DNA of 64,000 bases from Emydura subglobosa (GCA_007922225.1 ML679956.1:19656689-19720688), one strand, 5' to 3'; shown: positions 48,128 through 61,282, counted from the stretch's first letter. Notes: generated by a model not told the origin, from the letters alone. Made by a program: numbers and translations.

Positions 48128-50160
48128 TTCATAGATTCCAAGGCCCGCAGGGACCATTGTGATCATCTAGTCTGGCCTCTTGTATAGCACAGGCCTTAGA
48201 ACATCCGCAAAATAATTTCTAGAGCAGATTTTTTAGAAAAATCTTGATTTAAAAATTGATAGTGATGGAAAAATCCACCAAACCTTTGGTCAGTTGTTCG
48301 AATGATTAATTACTCTCACTGTTAAAAATGTTCACCTTATTTCCAGTCTGAATTTTTCTAGCTTCAACTTCCAGCCATTGGATCGTTTTATACCTTTCTC
48401 TGCTAGACTGAAGAGCCCATTATCAAAATATTGTTCCTCAGGTAGATATTTATAGACTACAATCAAGTCACCTCTCAACTTTCTCCTTGCTGTGGTAAAT
48501 AGACTGAGCTCTTGGAATCTATCACTCTAAGGTATATTTTCTAATTCTTTAATCATTCTTGTGGTCCTTCTCTGAGTCCTCTCCAATTTATCAGCATCCT
48601 TCTTGAATTATGGACATCACAACTGGACATGGTGTTCCAGCAGTGGTCACACCTGTGCCAAATACATATTCCTACTTGAGATTCTTCTGTTTATACACCC
48701 AAGGATCACATTAGTCTTGCTTTGGCCACAGTGTTGCACTATGCTTATGTTCAGTTGATTATCCACCATGACCCCCAAATCTTTTTCAAATGCCCCCATT
48801 ATGTAAATACACTCTTTGTTCCTAGATGTATACATTTATATTTAGCCATATTAAAACACATTGTTTGCATGCCCTCCACATACTGAACTATGTAGATCAT
48901 TGTGTATCAGTGACCTGTCCTTTTTGTTGTTTACCACTCCCCCAATTTTTATGTCAGCTACAAACTTTATCAGTGATGATTTTATGTTTTCTTCCAGGTC
49001 ACGGATAAATATGTTAAATAGCGTAGGGCCAAGAATCGATCCCTGTGGAATCCCACTAGAAACTCTCCCGTTTGATGTTGAGTCTCCATTTATAATTACA
49101 TTAGCAATCTACTAGTTAGCCAGCTTTAAATCCATTTAATATGCTCCATGTTATTATATTGTTCTAGTTTTTTAACGGAAATATTATGCTGTTGCAAGTC
49201 AAACACTTTATAGAAGTCTAAATATATTACATCAATACAATTATCTTTATCAACCAAATTTATAATTTTAGCAAAAAACGATATCAAGTTAGTTTGACAG
49301 AATCTTTGACAGATTTTCCATAAATCCATGTTGACTGGCATTAATTATATTACTTCCTTTAATTCTTTATTAATTGAGATCCTGTAATATCTGCTCCACT
49401 ATCTTGCCTGGGATCAATTTCAGACTCGCAGACATAATTAATGGGGTCATCTTTTAAAATATTGGCACAACATTAGATTTCTTCCAGTCTTCTGGAATTT
49501 CCATAGTGTTCCAAGAGTTATTGAAAATCAACATTAATAGTCCAGGCAGTTCTTTTGAAACTCTTGTATGTAAGGTATCTGGATCTGCTGATTTAGACAT
49601 ATATAATTTTAATAGTTGCTGTATAACATCCTCCTGAGATACTAATGAAATGAAAAGAGTGTTGTTGTTATAAGATATGACTACATCATCTGTTTGTTTC
49701 CAAATACAGACCAGAAATACCTATTGAACATTTCTATCTTTTCTGTATTATTACTGATAATTCTACCATTTCCATCCAAAGGACCAGTATCATTGTCAGG
49801 ATTATTTTAGTTTCTAATATACTTTAAAAAACGCCTTCTTATTATCCTTAACTCTACTGGCCATAGATTTCTCCCTGAGTCTCTTTGCTTCTCTTTTCAA
49901 TTTTCTACAATTCCTAGCTTCTAATTTATATTTTTTACTATGAACTTCCCCTTTCTTCCATAAATATTATTTTTTAGTTACCTTCCTTTTCCCTTTAAAT
50001 CACGTCATTTTTTAAAAACCAATATGGCCTTCTTCCTTGATTGTGGCTTTTTGGGCTTCTAGTAAAGTGTTCGTAAACATTTCCCAATAACCAATTACAT
50101 TTTTCTGATTAAATTCTTCCTCCCAGCTGATTTGGCTCATAATAGAGGGAAACGTAGTGT
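48128..50160 (-). mobile_element. CR1 LINE fragment, EN-RT linker to 3' tail
   Basis: The longest CR1 here, about 2.0 kb. The minus strand carries, from high coordinate down: the EN-RT linker (ISWEEEFNQ.NVIGYWEMFT; KLEARNCRKLKREAKRLREK at about 49900), the RT palm (NCIDVIYLDFYKVFD at about 49235), the region complementary to TAGCGTAGGGCCAAGAATCG (49020), the EKDLGVMVDNQLN block (48775) and the tail starting at 48128 (TTCATAGATTCCAAGG). Many stops. The 5' edge at about 50160 is where similarity ceases. Confidence 0.9.
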
Positions 50161-50449
50161 CTGTGAGGTAGTTGCATGTAAATCATGAAGGGCCTTGAAG
50201 ATTACTTCCTGGTGTGAATCTGTGAGTGAGTCACATTGCTGTATCAATTTACTGAAATTAAAGTTAGATGGACCATCCACTGAAGACATAAGAATCCAAA
50301 TTCTGATCTTAATCAGAGGATTATTAAAATTAGACTATGAATTAATGTTAATTATGTTAAGTGTTATCTTCAGTTTGATGATCAAAAAGAAGGTTTCTAG
50401 GATTTTTCATTTTAAATCAGTTGTGTTTCTTTAACCCTTAGATGGTTCC

Positions 50450-50935
50450 CCATTACAGAAAGGATGTGGACAAATTGGAGAGAGTCCAGCAGAGGGCAAC
50501 AAAAATGATTAGGGGGCTGGAGCACATGACTTATGAGGAGAGGCTGAGGGAACTAGGCTTGTTTAGTCTGCAGAAGAGAACAGTGAGGGAGGAATTGATA
50601 GAGGCCTTCAACTACCTGAAGAAGGGTTCCAGGGAGGATGGAGTTAGGCTGTTCTCAGTGGTGGCAGATGACAGAACAATGAGCAATGGTCTCAAGATGC
50701 AATGGGGGAGGTCTAGGTTGGATATTAGGAAAAACATTTTCATTAGGAGGGTGGTGAAGTACTAGAATAGGTTACCTAGAGAGGTGGTGGAATCTCCATC
50801 CTTAGCAGTTTTAAGGCCTGGCTTGACAAAGCCCTGGCTGGAATGATTTAGTTGGGGTTAATCCTGTTTTGAGCAGGGGGTTGGACTAGATGACCTTCTG
50901 GGATCCCTTTCAACCCTAATATTCTATGATTCGAT
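50450..50935 (+). mobile_element. CR1 LINE 3' fragment, copy A
   Basis: The open stretch 50442-50765 includes LERVQQRATKMIRGLEHMTY, EERLRELGLFSLQKRTV and GRSRLDIRKNIFIRRVVKY, the RT C-terminus. It stops at TAG where the CR1 consensus has TGG (Trp of W-N-R-L-P). It ends with CTGGGATCCC .. AATATTCTATGATTCGATGG, the CR1 tail. Very similar to 57510-58008. It lies in the opposite orientation to the CR1 pieces on each side. Confidence 0.92.
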
Positions 50936-51354
50936 GGTGTAGTCTTTTGGCTTTCCCACTGCCTGATCAAGTTCAGTTCAAATAAGACAGAAATATTGTT
51001 AGTTGCAAACTGGGGTAAGCAACCAGAAGGAATGACATGATAATAACTGACATTATACATGAGACTGTGTCTGCCTTTTAGTACCTTTAATGATTCAGAG
51101 GGCTGATTGATTCCTTAGCTATTTCTAGTAGACGGGATATCAGAATTAGTCAAAAATGCTTTTTCCAATTGCCCTTAGCTAGAAGCTGACAGATGTGGAC
51201 TTTGCCACAATTATCCAATTTATGGTAACCTCCAAATTGGATGATTATAATGTGCTACATGTGAGGCTACTCCTAAAATGCATTTGAAAATTTAAACTAG
51301 AGATGTAGAACAGAGATCTATCTCTGTTTAGTGATGCAGGAACTTTCCCTTTAA

Positions 51355-51505
51355 ACCAGGTCTGTTTGGTTTTTAAACAAATACGGCCTTCTTCCTTGAT
51401 TGGGTATCTAGTAAAGTGTACTTAAACAATTCCCAGTGATCATTCATATTTTTCTGATTAAATTTGTCTGCCCGGCTGATTTGGCTCATAATGAAGGGGA
51501 AGGTT
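51355..51505 (-). mobile_element. CR1 LINE fragment, EN-RT linker
   Basis: ACGGCCTTCTTCCTTGATTG, CAATTCCCAGTGATCATTCA and GCTGATTTGGCTCATAATG match 49990-50145 closely. This is the same linker portion in a second copy of the same orientation. Confidence 0.8.
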
Positions 51506-52810
51506 GTGTCTGGAGTCAGGTGGCCTAGGGGCCTAAGATGTTTCTTGAAGAACTAGATGCCTGCCTCGCTGCACAGAAAATGTTTGGAGGAGGAGGATAT
51601 GATGCCCACCTTATAACTTTTAGCCCAGGTGTTACAGCACTTGCCTGGCATATGGGATGTGGTTCTGTCTTCATGCCACTTCATCCTGTTTGGAGTGCCA
51701 ATAAATCTTGTGGTACTATGACTCCTCTAATACATGTGTTCAAGGAGCACAAACACTAGGATTCTGACTGACTCCTGCTCTTGTGAGCAGGAGATGGGAA
51801 AAGCTCCCTACCTCCCCATCTTTGGTCACCTGCACAACAACCATCACAATCAGATATTTAACATGATGAAATGGTACCATGAAGATTTATTGTTATGTTT
51901 CCACTAACTGCAACAGACTCTTGTTTCTCATAGGAAACAAATATATTTGCCTAATGCAGTTTAAATGATGCATTTCCAAAGTAAACTTTAGTAATGAGTA
52001 TTCACGCACATAAGGAAATGTCTTATCAGCCATCTTAATAAGCAGATATTTTCTAATAAACTTAACTCTGGGTAATTAATAATACGATAGAATGACACAA
52101 AAATATTTTTTCTGAAACGGTGTCATGCTCAAAATAATCTGAAATTTCATCACATTATAAATAATTCTGCATCTTTCTTCTAAAGAACAAGGGAGTATTA
52201 TAAACTTACTGCAGAGACCATGATAATGGTATTCAGAGTGATGCTGACATCAACCTGGTGGTTCTTGCCATCACTGAAATAGCACCAGTTATCATTTAAT
52301 TCTAATGCAGTAAGATAGCCTGAAGCTAAATACATGTTTTTAGCAATTATTTAGCACAATCCCAAACTGCAAAACATATTTACATAATAATTTGTCTCTT
52401 GTAGCGTATACTTTCAGGGAGTGTAACTAGAAGTAGAGGAAAGAAAATGGCTCCAAAAGGGTGGAATGTCTGCATTACTTCAACCATTACTACACAAAAA
52501 CCTTTTAATAAAAATAAAATATAAATAAGTTGCAGTTTTTAAACATTAACTAGGCATGCATACAATGTGTTACCATATTCCATTAAAGTTATTACCTTTT
52601 TATGTAAAAGGAAATATATGAATAGGAACACATTTTCCTCAATCCTTCTGTATGCAAGGCTTGATTTTTTTATTTTTTTAAATTTTTTTTAATAATTGAG
52701 CATATTCATTGAAGTCTATGTAAAAGAATTTGACCGTGTATATGTTGGTCCAAGCCTGCCCTAAGGAACCCCATTGACATCAATTTGAGTGCAGTCTATG
52801 ATTCAACAGA
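51506..52810. other. Non-coding, with a tRNA-like repeat remnant
   Basis: 51590-51660 (TTAGCCCAGGTGTTACAGCA, CTTGCCTGGCATATGGGATG) resembles the module of 4049-5325. The rest is AT-rich unique DNA. Confidence 0.45.
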
Positions 52811-53288
52811 GGATACGTCTACAGTGCATACTTCTATGGGCAGTGTGAAGAGTATGTACTTGTGTAGCCCCCAGAACAGCAATGTAGGTGGTGAGGTATG
52901 GCTTAGGTGAGTATAGAATATGGACATGCCTGAAGGGTATGCCCAATGGCTCTCTAATCGCTCAAGCCATGCCTTCCCATCTATAGTGTAGTGTCCTGCT
53001 GCCTGCCAGCTCTTGGAGCCTTTCCTTGCTACAGGAAAAGACTGTGGCAACAGGGAAAGGCTGTGACGGCTCCCCACTGCTAGAGCCTTTCCCTGCTGCA
53101 GGCAAGGAGTCTGGCAGTGGGGAAAGGCTCCGGCAGCTCCCTGCTACTGGAGCTTTACCCCGCTGCAGGGAAAGGCTCTCATTCCTTCCTTGGCCCACCT
53201 CCCCACGAGAGCCTTTCACTGATACATGTAGCTATGCACCACAGTGTGGATGCAGCTTGTTTTTCACTGCAGCATGTAGCTACACATC
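52811..53288. mobile_element. Degraded MITE-like element carrying a minisatellite
   Basis: The left end GGATACGTCTACAGTGCATA resembles the GTCTACA-ended families, and CACTGCAGCATGTAGCTACA at 53260-53285 is a weak inverted counterpart. The GC-rich centre consists of tandem units. No target duplication could be confirmed. Confidence 0.45.
53006..53190. repeat. Minisatellite, units of about 65 bp
   Basis: Two to three units, each reading CAGCTC.. .GAGCCTTTCCCTGCTGCAGG ... CAGTGGGGAAAGGCTC. Each unit is itself inverted-repeat-like (GAGCCTTTCCC against GGGAAAGGCTC). Frames on both strands stay open across the repeat but reflect its periodicity, not a gene. Confidence 0.65.
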
Positions 53289-56200
53289 GGAGATACATCA
53301 GGGAGGAATATGGCCTCTTCTCTGTCAGGCAGAACACTCAGCAAATCAATTAATTACTTAAAAAAAATAAAACCTTAATTAATCAGCGTTACATGACTTA
53401 AAAACATAACATCAGCAATTGAACTGGAAGTAAAACAAACAGTATATTCATACTGAGCTGCATGAATGCATTTGCCTATACCCTTTAAACTGTGGGTTTT
53501 CTGAATGAGGTGAAGATGATGAATTAGCGTTCCCAAGGAGGAGGAGAAACTGGGTTTCATTAGATCACCTGTGTCTCACCCTGTGTTCGTTTATCCAGTG
53601 ATAGTACTCTAGCCACTTTACCAAAATAATGGGAAAAGCTGAATGCAGCACTGTCTGCAACAAATCCAGACAACAATAACATGCTAGCAAGACAAGAATA
53701 GCACTTGTACAAATTGTTGTAGCCCTCTGGCTTCAATCAAAAATAGGATTTCTTACATGTCATCTATATACGGGGATATACTGGACAAACAATATTGTAC
53801 TTCACCCAGTATAACTATATTTAGCTGAATCCTTAAAGAGATGTTGTTCCTGACTTGCCTTATTGCTTTTATTTTTTTCACATCCCATTTCATACTTCAT
53901 TGTAGTTTGGATCCTCTGAACCAGCACTTGTCACAACTTCCTGGGAACATCAAAAAAATTGCAATGCTACTTCCATTTTCTGTGCATTACAATCCTGCAG
54001 TGTCAAACATTAATTCTGCAATGTGTATTAAACAGACAGACATAAGGTCATTGCTTTTGGTTTTCCATTCTCCAGGGAATTTTTGTTGTGGGAGAAGAAG
54101 CTCCTCAATCTGGCACATTAATGCTGTTGCCAGTTTCTCTGGCGCAGCTAAGATGTGACCCCATGCAGGAGCACAACAGTGTTTTATAGTCATATCTTGT
54201 TCATATTTAGTTTTCAGGCAAAACACTTTAAACAGAGTAAGTTTCAGGCACACATAAAAATACAGACACTGTTAAAAAAAATCCGTAAATACTGTGAAGT
54301 ACAGAAATGTGAAATTAAAGCTTTCTTGCCAGCTGTAGCTCTGCCCAAATATCCTTTTCCCCTCTCTACATATACACTATGGATTTTCCTCACTTGCTAC
54401 TTGGAGTGCAGCTCTGCTTTGTTAAAATACATGAACTACAGCCCTGTGTTGGGTCTTGAGTGCCATACTGAGAAAACCCATCTCTTTTTCCATGTTTTCC
54501 CAATCTTTGTAAAGTCCGTCTGCTTAGGTTTAAACTAGCATTGGGTTTCTATTTGTTCAGTGTATAAGGTAGATGGGGCACAGAGAGATGGGTAGCCTGT
54601 ATGTGGAGGTATTTATTTTTCAATCTGTATTGGGAAATAAAAAAGAACATAGAGTCTTGAGGGTTCAGTGGTTATTTTGGCCTATAAAGGGATGGTGGAT
54701 GAGACAGAGGTCTAATCTCTGGTTTGTGTGAAAGTAAGATGTTTTGGGTCTATAATGTGGGGATAAGCTGGTGAGTGTACAGTCCCAGCCCTATATAGAC
54801 ATGTTCTTTATTATTTGGTAAGATAGCATGTAGCATTTTGTTGGAGAGGGTGGTTATCTGTGATCAGTACTACATTTTGAGGGAGGGCTACTGGAGGTAT
54901 TTATATACATAGAGGGTTGGTGGGGGTAGACCTTTAATGAGGTTTATTTTTAAAAAATTACAAAAGTCCATTAATGTTAATAGGTTCAAACTTACTCCTA
55001 TCTTAATGACATATTTTACCTGGGAATTTCCCTGGTTACTTTTATAGAGGCTTCCTGAAGTTTAAATCTTTGCTGGAATTGTCAGTGGCTCTGTTGCCTC
55101 AATATGTTCAAACTTTATTGATTTTGCAATGTTTGAGGTCTCCTTAAAATGTTGCATTGCTGCTTCTGCCATCATATAGTAACTTTCATAAGGCCTCCAG
55201 CTGTGCTGACTGAGACCTTCGAAAGTTGCACACACATGGATTGTTAGGTTTCCAAAATGTTCATAACAAGATACAAACCCAGGTGAGAGTTGACTTTTGA
55301 GTTGTGTTACAAACCTAAAACTTGCTAAGGTTCACCAATCCCTTGTTTTACAGTTTGTACATTCCTTGGGTGCTAGTTATCAAAACATAGACTCTCCTGT
55401 TAAGTTTCTAATTTCTGAAACTCTCAAAATCTTTTAATGTACATAGAGTCTAACTAAAGCCTTTATGTTCACCTTTTTCAGGATCGATCCTTAAATAACT
55501 ATACATTAAGGACTTCAAAAAAGCAAAACTGGACCTATACACTAGTTTTCATTGAGGAAAAGTATCTAAAACACATTTGAAATATTTACTCCAACCAGTG
55601 CTTGATAGACCAGTGTGCAAAAATATTTAGAACAATTTCCAAAAAGAAAAATATCTGGGTTTTTATACATCCCATAATTCAAAAACACTTTGCTCAATTA
55701 GTTTCAAACATTGTTAAAAGTCTTCTTACCTACAACTAATTATACACAATTGTACAGTAAAAAAATTGTTTTTATAACAAAAGGGGAATAGTGGGTTGCC
55801 TTTGAAGAGATGGAAACTATGTTGTAATCTTAAGAATGGAGTTGCTGCTGCACCTCCATAATATTTTGAATTTTAAAAGGTAAAAAAATCTGTTGGCAAG
55901 TTGGTCTGGATAATGTAAAGCGAAAAATTAGGAAGTTAATTGTCTTTTCTTCATGTTATATAATCATAGAAATTATAGAGGAAAATACCTGTCATCTTTG
56001 ACCATCAGAAATTTCATCAGTGATATTTCAAACTTTAATTCTAGAGTAAAATTACTTTGGTCTCATTTTAAAGCTTTTGAAATTGACACTTGTCAATAGA
56101 AAGTCTTATATTAGGTAAGAAAAATATCTTTTAATTTTTATTTTAAGTGATTGGAAATTAAACAATGTAGTTTAATATGATTAATCAGCAAAATAACATT

Positions 56201-56296
56201 AAAAATCCTGTTTGCAGTGACAGTGAGGTGCAAAAAATGTTCTAAAAACTGCCAAGTTAAACGGGTGTTTTAAATATTATTTTGAAGTGTCTCATT
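53289..56296. other. Repeat-poor non-coding block, about 3 kb
   Basis: AT-rich unique DNA. Frames up to 127 codons (54155-54538) lack domains. No regulatory element can be supported. Confidence 0.5.
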
Positions 56297-58008
56297 CTTA
56301 GGAATAGATTATGGGGAAAAAGCTGAAGTACTCAATGCTTTTTTTGCCTCCGTCTTCACAGACAATGTCAGCTCCCAGAATACTGCACTGGGTAGCACAG
56401 AATGGGGAGTTGGTGAGAAACCCTCAGTTGTGAAAGAACAGGTTCAAGATTATTTAGAAATGCACATGCACAAGTCCATGGGGCCAGATGCAGTGCATCC
56501 AAAGGTTGTTGAGGGAGTTTGCTGTTGTGATTGCAGAGCCATTGGCCATTATCTTTGAAAACTCCTGGCTATTGGGGGAGGTCCTGGATGATTGGGAAAA
56601 AGGCAAATATAGTGCACATCATCAGATAAGGGAAGAAGGAGGATCCAGGGAATTACAGACCAATCAGCTTCATCTCAGTTCCTGAAAAAATCATGGAACA
56701 AGTCCTCAAGGAATCCATTTTGAGGCACTTGGAAGGGAGAAAGGTGATCAAGAACAGTCAGCATGGATTCACTAAGGATAAGTCATGCCTGACCAACCTG
56801 ATTGCCTTCTATGATGAGATGACTGACTCTGTGGATGTGGGGAAAGCGGTGGACATGATATAGCTTGACTTTAGCAAAGCTTTTGTTATGGTCTTTCACA
56901 GTATTGCTGGCAAGTTAAAGAAGTATGGGTTGGCTAAATGGACTATAAGGTGGAGAGAAAGCTGGTTAGATCATTGGGCTCAATGAGTAGTGATCAATGG
57001 TTCAATGTCTAGTTGGCAGCTGGTAACAAGCGGAGTGCCTCAGGGGTCAGTTCTGGGGCCAATTTTGTTCAACATCTTCATTAATAATTTATAGGATGGA
57101 GTGTATTGTACCTACAGCAAGTTTGCAGATGACACTAAGTTGTGGGGAGTGGTAGATGCCTTGGAGTGTAGGTATAGGTTACAGAGTGACCTAGACAAAT
57201 TGGAGGATTGGGTCAAAAAAAATCTGATGAGGTTCAACAAAAGAACAGAGTCCTGCACTTAGAACTGAAGAATCCCATGCACTGCTACAGACTGGGGACT
57301 GACTGGCTAGGCAGCAGTTCTGCAGAAAAGGACCTGGGGGTACAGTGGACAAAAAGCTGGATATGAGTCATCAATGTGCCCTTATTACCAAGAAGGCTAA
57401 CAGCATATTGGGCTGCATTAGTAGGAGCATTGCCAGCAGACTGAGGGAAGTGATTATTCCCTTCTATTCGACACTGGTGAGGCCTTATTTGGAGTATTGT
57501 GTCCAGTTTTGGGCCCCCACTACAGGAAGAATATGAACAAATTGGAGAGAATCCAGCAGAGGGCAACAAAAATGATTAGGGGGCTGGAGCACATGACTTA
57601 TGAGGAGAGTTTGAGGGAACTAGGCTTGTTTAGTCTGCAGAAGAGAACAGTGAGGGGGGATTTGATAGAGGCCTTCAACTACCTGAAGAAGGGTTCCAGG
57701 GAGGATGGAGTTAAGCTGTTCTCAGTGGTGGCAGATGACAGAACAATGAGCAATGGTCTCAAGTTGCAATGGGGGAGGTCTAGGTTGGATATTAGGAAAA
57801 ACATTTTCATTAGGAGGGTGGTGAAGTACTAGAATAGGTTACCTAGAGAGGTGGTGGAATCTCCATCCTTAGCAGTTTTAAGGCCTGGCTTGACAAAGCC
57901 CTGGCTGGAATGATTTATTTGGGGTTGATCCTGCTTTGAGCAAAGGGTTGGACTAGATGACCTCCTGAGGTCCTTTCCATCCCTAATATTCTATGGTTCT
58001 ATGATTAA
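56297..58008 (+). mobile_element. CR1 LINE, most complete RT copy (copy B)
   Basis: Begins inside ORF2 (KAEVLNAFFASVFTDNVSS, about 56320) and runs through HKSMGPDAVHPKVV (56470), NYRPISFISVPEKIMEQVL (56655), QHGFTKDKSCLTNLIAFYDE (56758), the palm LDFSKAF (56868), [16 protein letters not shown] (57042), the catalytic FADDTKLWG (57124), [18 protein letters not shown] (57330), [17 protein letters not shown] (57400), then LERIQQRATKMIRGLEHMTY and GRSRLDIRKNIFIRRVVKY, and the tail AATATTCTATGGTTCTATGA. RT would synthesise element cDNA at the target site. Frameshifts at about 56510, 56860 and 57240 and several stops break it. Confidence 0.92.
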
Positions 58009-59729
58009 CTGCCCTTACTTTAGTAAGTATGTTTGTGTGAAGGATGAGAGTTTTGTGACGCTCCATGCTCCAACTGTAATTTGAAACTAGCCTTGAATCT
58101 GAAGTCACAGTAACTAAAGTATTAAAACTTGCTATTCTAATACATACAATTGCATCCAGCTTCATTCACATCAAGATGCCCTATTGACAATCATTCAGGC
58201 TTCAGCTGGTGAGCCTTCTATAAGGCTGATATTTTCCTTTATCACCGAGGAAGTTGGAATCACATTGCCCGTGGTAAAGGAGTCCAAATATTGATGTCAT
58301 CTAATAAAAGAATACTTCAGTCACATTTGGCTAGACTGTCAAGGACCTTATCTGTCTTTACAGGGGAATCAGGTCTCTCTCACTTCCCTGCTTGGCCCTG
58401 CTCAACTATGACTCTGGCTGCAGAAGGGAATTGCAGGGGATGCTGTCCTGATATACCCTGTGAGTAAAAGGATAACCAGCCTGAGGACATAGCTGGGGAG
58501 TGGAATGAGCCTTATTTCCACCCTCTTGCCCACTCATTAGCTGGTCCGCTGGGCTAGGAACATAGGACGGTGTAAACTACTTCATGAAAAGGAGTTAAAT
58601 GACTTATTCCTCCTACAGAACAAGGGAGGAGCAGGGAAGAAATTGTGACTCAGTTACGATTCATTCTCTGATTTGTTTCTATGGTAGTGCAGCTGTATGC
58701 CACCTTTTACTCTGAAATTTTAGCCTGCTCTATCTAGCCCATTAATGTGATGTATTCCAGATAAAAATAAAATATTTTGGCCTTCCTGATCAGTGATCCT
58801 TGATCAAGGCCAGTAAGTCTGAAATGCCTGGACTTTATCATGGTTAAATTTATATGATGATTAAAATTTCAACTAATATGATGATGAGGGTACCTGGAAT
58901 ATTTTCACTGATGTTGTGATCATAATTGATCTGTGACCACTTAAATTAACATTATGAAAGCTTGTTTCTGTTCTAACAAAACTTTCATTTATGGCCTACT
59001 AAAACATTTCTAAAATATGTTTAATATGATACAAAATGTTACCCTTTTAGACATACTTGTAAAGTGCTGTATGTAGGAAAAAGGCATTTTGTTTGCAATC
59101 AATTACACACTTTATTGCCTGCTGGTAATGGTTTCATAATTAGAATAAGCCAAGTGCATTAGATGTTAGCATGTGACATAGCTTACTCATGTAGTGTTAA
59201 CTATGAGTTATTCCAAAATATGCTGAAGCACTAAACAGAAATGGAATTGAGAATTGAATAGTTGAGTAGGACATAAGTAATTGGAGAGACAGCTTTGAAA
59301 ATAATCTGAAGGTGAAAGGGCCAGAGAGCTAGCTGAGGCCCCTTTGTGGGGCTTATTATGATTCTATAGCTTGAGCAGTTCTCCATGGGAGCCTAAGCAG
59401 TCTCAGCACACCATGGGCAGAGCCTCTGCACTGACCCTGCATATGCAACTATGGAAGGCTACAGAGTGGACAAGCTGAAAAAAGGCCCTCTGACCCATGT
59501 TTACATGGATTCAGTGATCTTAACCTACACAACTGGCCTGGAAGGACTACAGCATCTATACCAGCCCATCACCTGCAACAACAGGAGTGTGGTGTGTGAA
59601 GAGCTGGTCTTAGGTTGGAGTGTGTGGATTTCATCTGGTAAGTTGCACAAGCAAACAATATGTGTTTTAATTTGACTAACGGTAGAGGTCTTTGTCTAGC
59701 AACAAAGAATATAGGCCGTACTGACATGA
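58009..59729. other. Non-coding; one exon-like frame
   Basis: Mostly unique. A frame from 59451 reads MEGYRVDKLKKGPLTHVYMD and continues through QPITCNNRSVVCEELVLGW to a CTG|GTAAGT donor-like site at about 59638. I do not recognise the product. It may be chance; see findings. Confidence 0.4.
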
Positions 59730-60412
59730 CTGGAGATGCTTTCCTGGGAAGCAGTGACTTTAAAAAAGATCAGACGATGAGCTCCCAGTGTCATGCTGTG
59801 GCTAAAAGGTCTATTGAAATCCTTGGATGTATAAACAGGGGAATCTTGAGTAGGAGTAGAGAGGATATTTTACTACTGCATTTGGCACTGATGCAACTGC
59901 TGCTGGAATACTGTATCCAGCTCTGGTGTCCATAGTTCAAGAAGGATGTGGATAAATTGGAGAGGGTCAGAGATGAGCCAAGAGAATGATTAAAAGGTTT
60001 GAAAACATACCTTATAATGACAGACTAAAGAAGACAAATCAACAAAGAGAAAGTTAAGGGTTGACTTGATCACAGTCTATAAATACCCACATGGGGAACA
60101 AATATTTGATATGCTCTTCAGTCTAGAAGAGAAAGATCTATAACATGATCCAATGGCTGGAAGTTGAAGCTAGACAAATTCAGCTTAGAAATAAGGCATA
60201 CATTTTTAACAGTGAGAATAATTAACCATTGGAACTATTTACCAAAGATCATGGTGTATTCTCCATTGCTGGCCATTTTAAAATCAAGATTGCATGTTTT
60301 TCTAAAAGATCTGTTCTAGGAATTATTCTGGGGAAGTTCTATGGCCTGTGTGATAGCGGAAGTCAGACTAGATGATCACAATCATCCCTTCTGGCCTTAG
60401 AATCTATGAACC
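59730..60412 (+). mobile_element. CR1 LINE 3' fragment
   Basis: FLGSSDFKKDQTMSSQCHAV, RSIEILGCINRGILSRSRED and LLLEYCIQLWCP are the CR1 RT thumb region. Later, LEEKDL.HDPMAG and FLTVRIINHWNYLPKIMVYS-type codons and the tail GATGATCACAATCATCCCTT / CTGGCCTTAGAATCTATGAA complete it. 5'-truncated, broken by stops. A different, older subfamily from the copies at 50450 and 56297. Confidence 0.88.
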
Positions 60413-61282
60413 ATGTCTGCTTCTCTGAACTTCACCCTGTCTACCTGCACAGAGCCCAAGAGACTTTCACTTTGATTGAATTTTACAAAAGAATTAGAAA
60501 ACTGGAGGTAAAATTAATTAGAAAAAGGGTGATGTGTTGATCCACCTACTTTTGCCTTGTTTTTAATTTTTCCTTAGTGTTTTCTGCCATTTCCTTATAC
60601 CACGTTACTAATTTAGGGCAAACAATGGAAAATGGGAGAAACAAACCTTCATGCATTTCAGTTGGAAAATATCCCTTATCAGGTAAACATTGTTTTCTTT
60701 ATACACATTTACTGAGAAATGTTGCATGCCACAGGTGGCTTCCCAGCTGGTATCTTCACCAAGGAGTGCTGATTTATTATTAAATTTTCCTATAGAAATT
60801 TCCTTCAAAACATCATTAAAAGTGTGGTTTTGTAGGAATTCTTTATACACTATCTATTTTCCTTAGACTGTCCAATAAAATACAAGCTCACTTCAATCAT
60901 TCTGTCCTGACAGTGCTTGTTATTTTATATGGAGAACTTATGTTTTCACGCATCGCCTCCAGATTTAGTGCTCTAAGCTGAAAGATGAATTGTTAGCCTT
61001 TCCTGCTATTCAGAATCTTTGTGCTGTCAGTTTGTGAGGCCCAGTGCTAAGAAGATGAGGAGAAAAAGGTTGTTTCTTCAATCAATTTCTTGAACAGTTG
61101 CTTTGTCCAAATCTCCACATAATTTTAGCAGTTGCTGATGTTCTAGCTACATTGTCTCACATAGGCAAGGCTGTATTTTTAGAAATATGTCAAATCATTC
61201 AGCCCAGTGCTGATGAAGGTTGAACAGAAAAAGAGGAAAAAGAACATTTAAAAAGATAAGGAAATTACAAACATTTGGCTAG
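60413..61282. other. Non-coding, no recognised repeat
   Basis: Unique AT-rich DNA between a CR1 tail and a solo LTR; nothing supported. Confidence 0.5.

Noticed and set aside
53026..53361. Protein-coding gene with Gly/Ser/Pro-rich repeats
   Set aside because: The frames on both strands reflect the periodicity of a minisatellite.
54155..54538. 127-codon frame near 54 kb
   Set aside because: Composition is that of random AT-rich DNA and there is no domain or conserved motif.
57497..57832. Intact host gene of 111 codons
   Set aside because: It is the C-terminal part of a CR1 reverse transcriptase, with the CR1 tail following.
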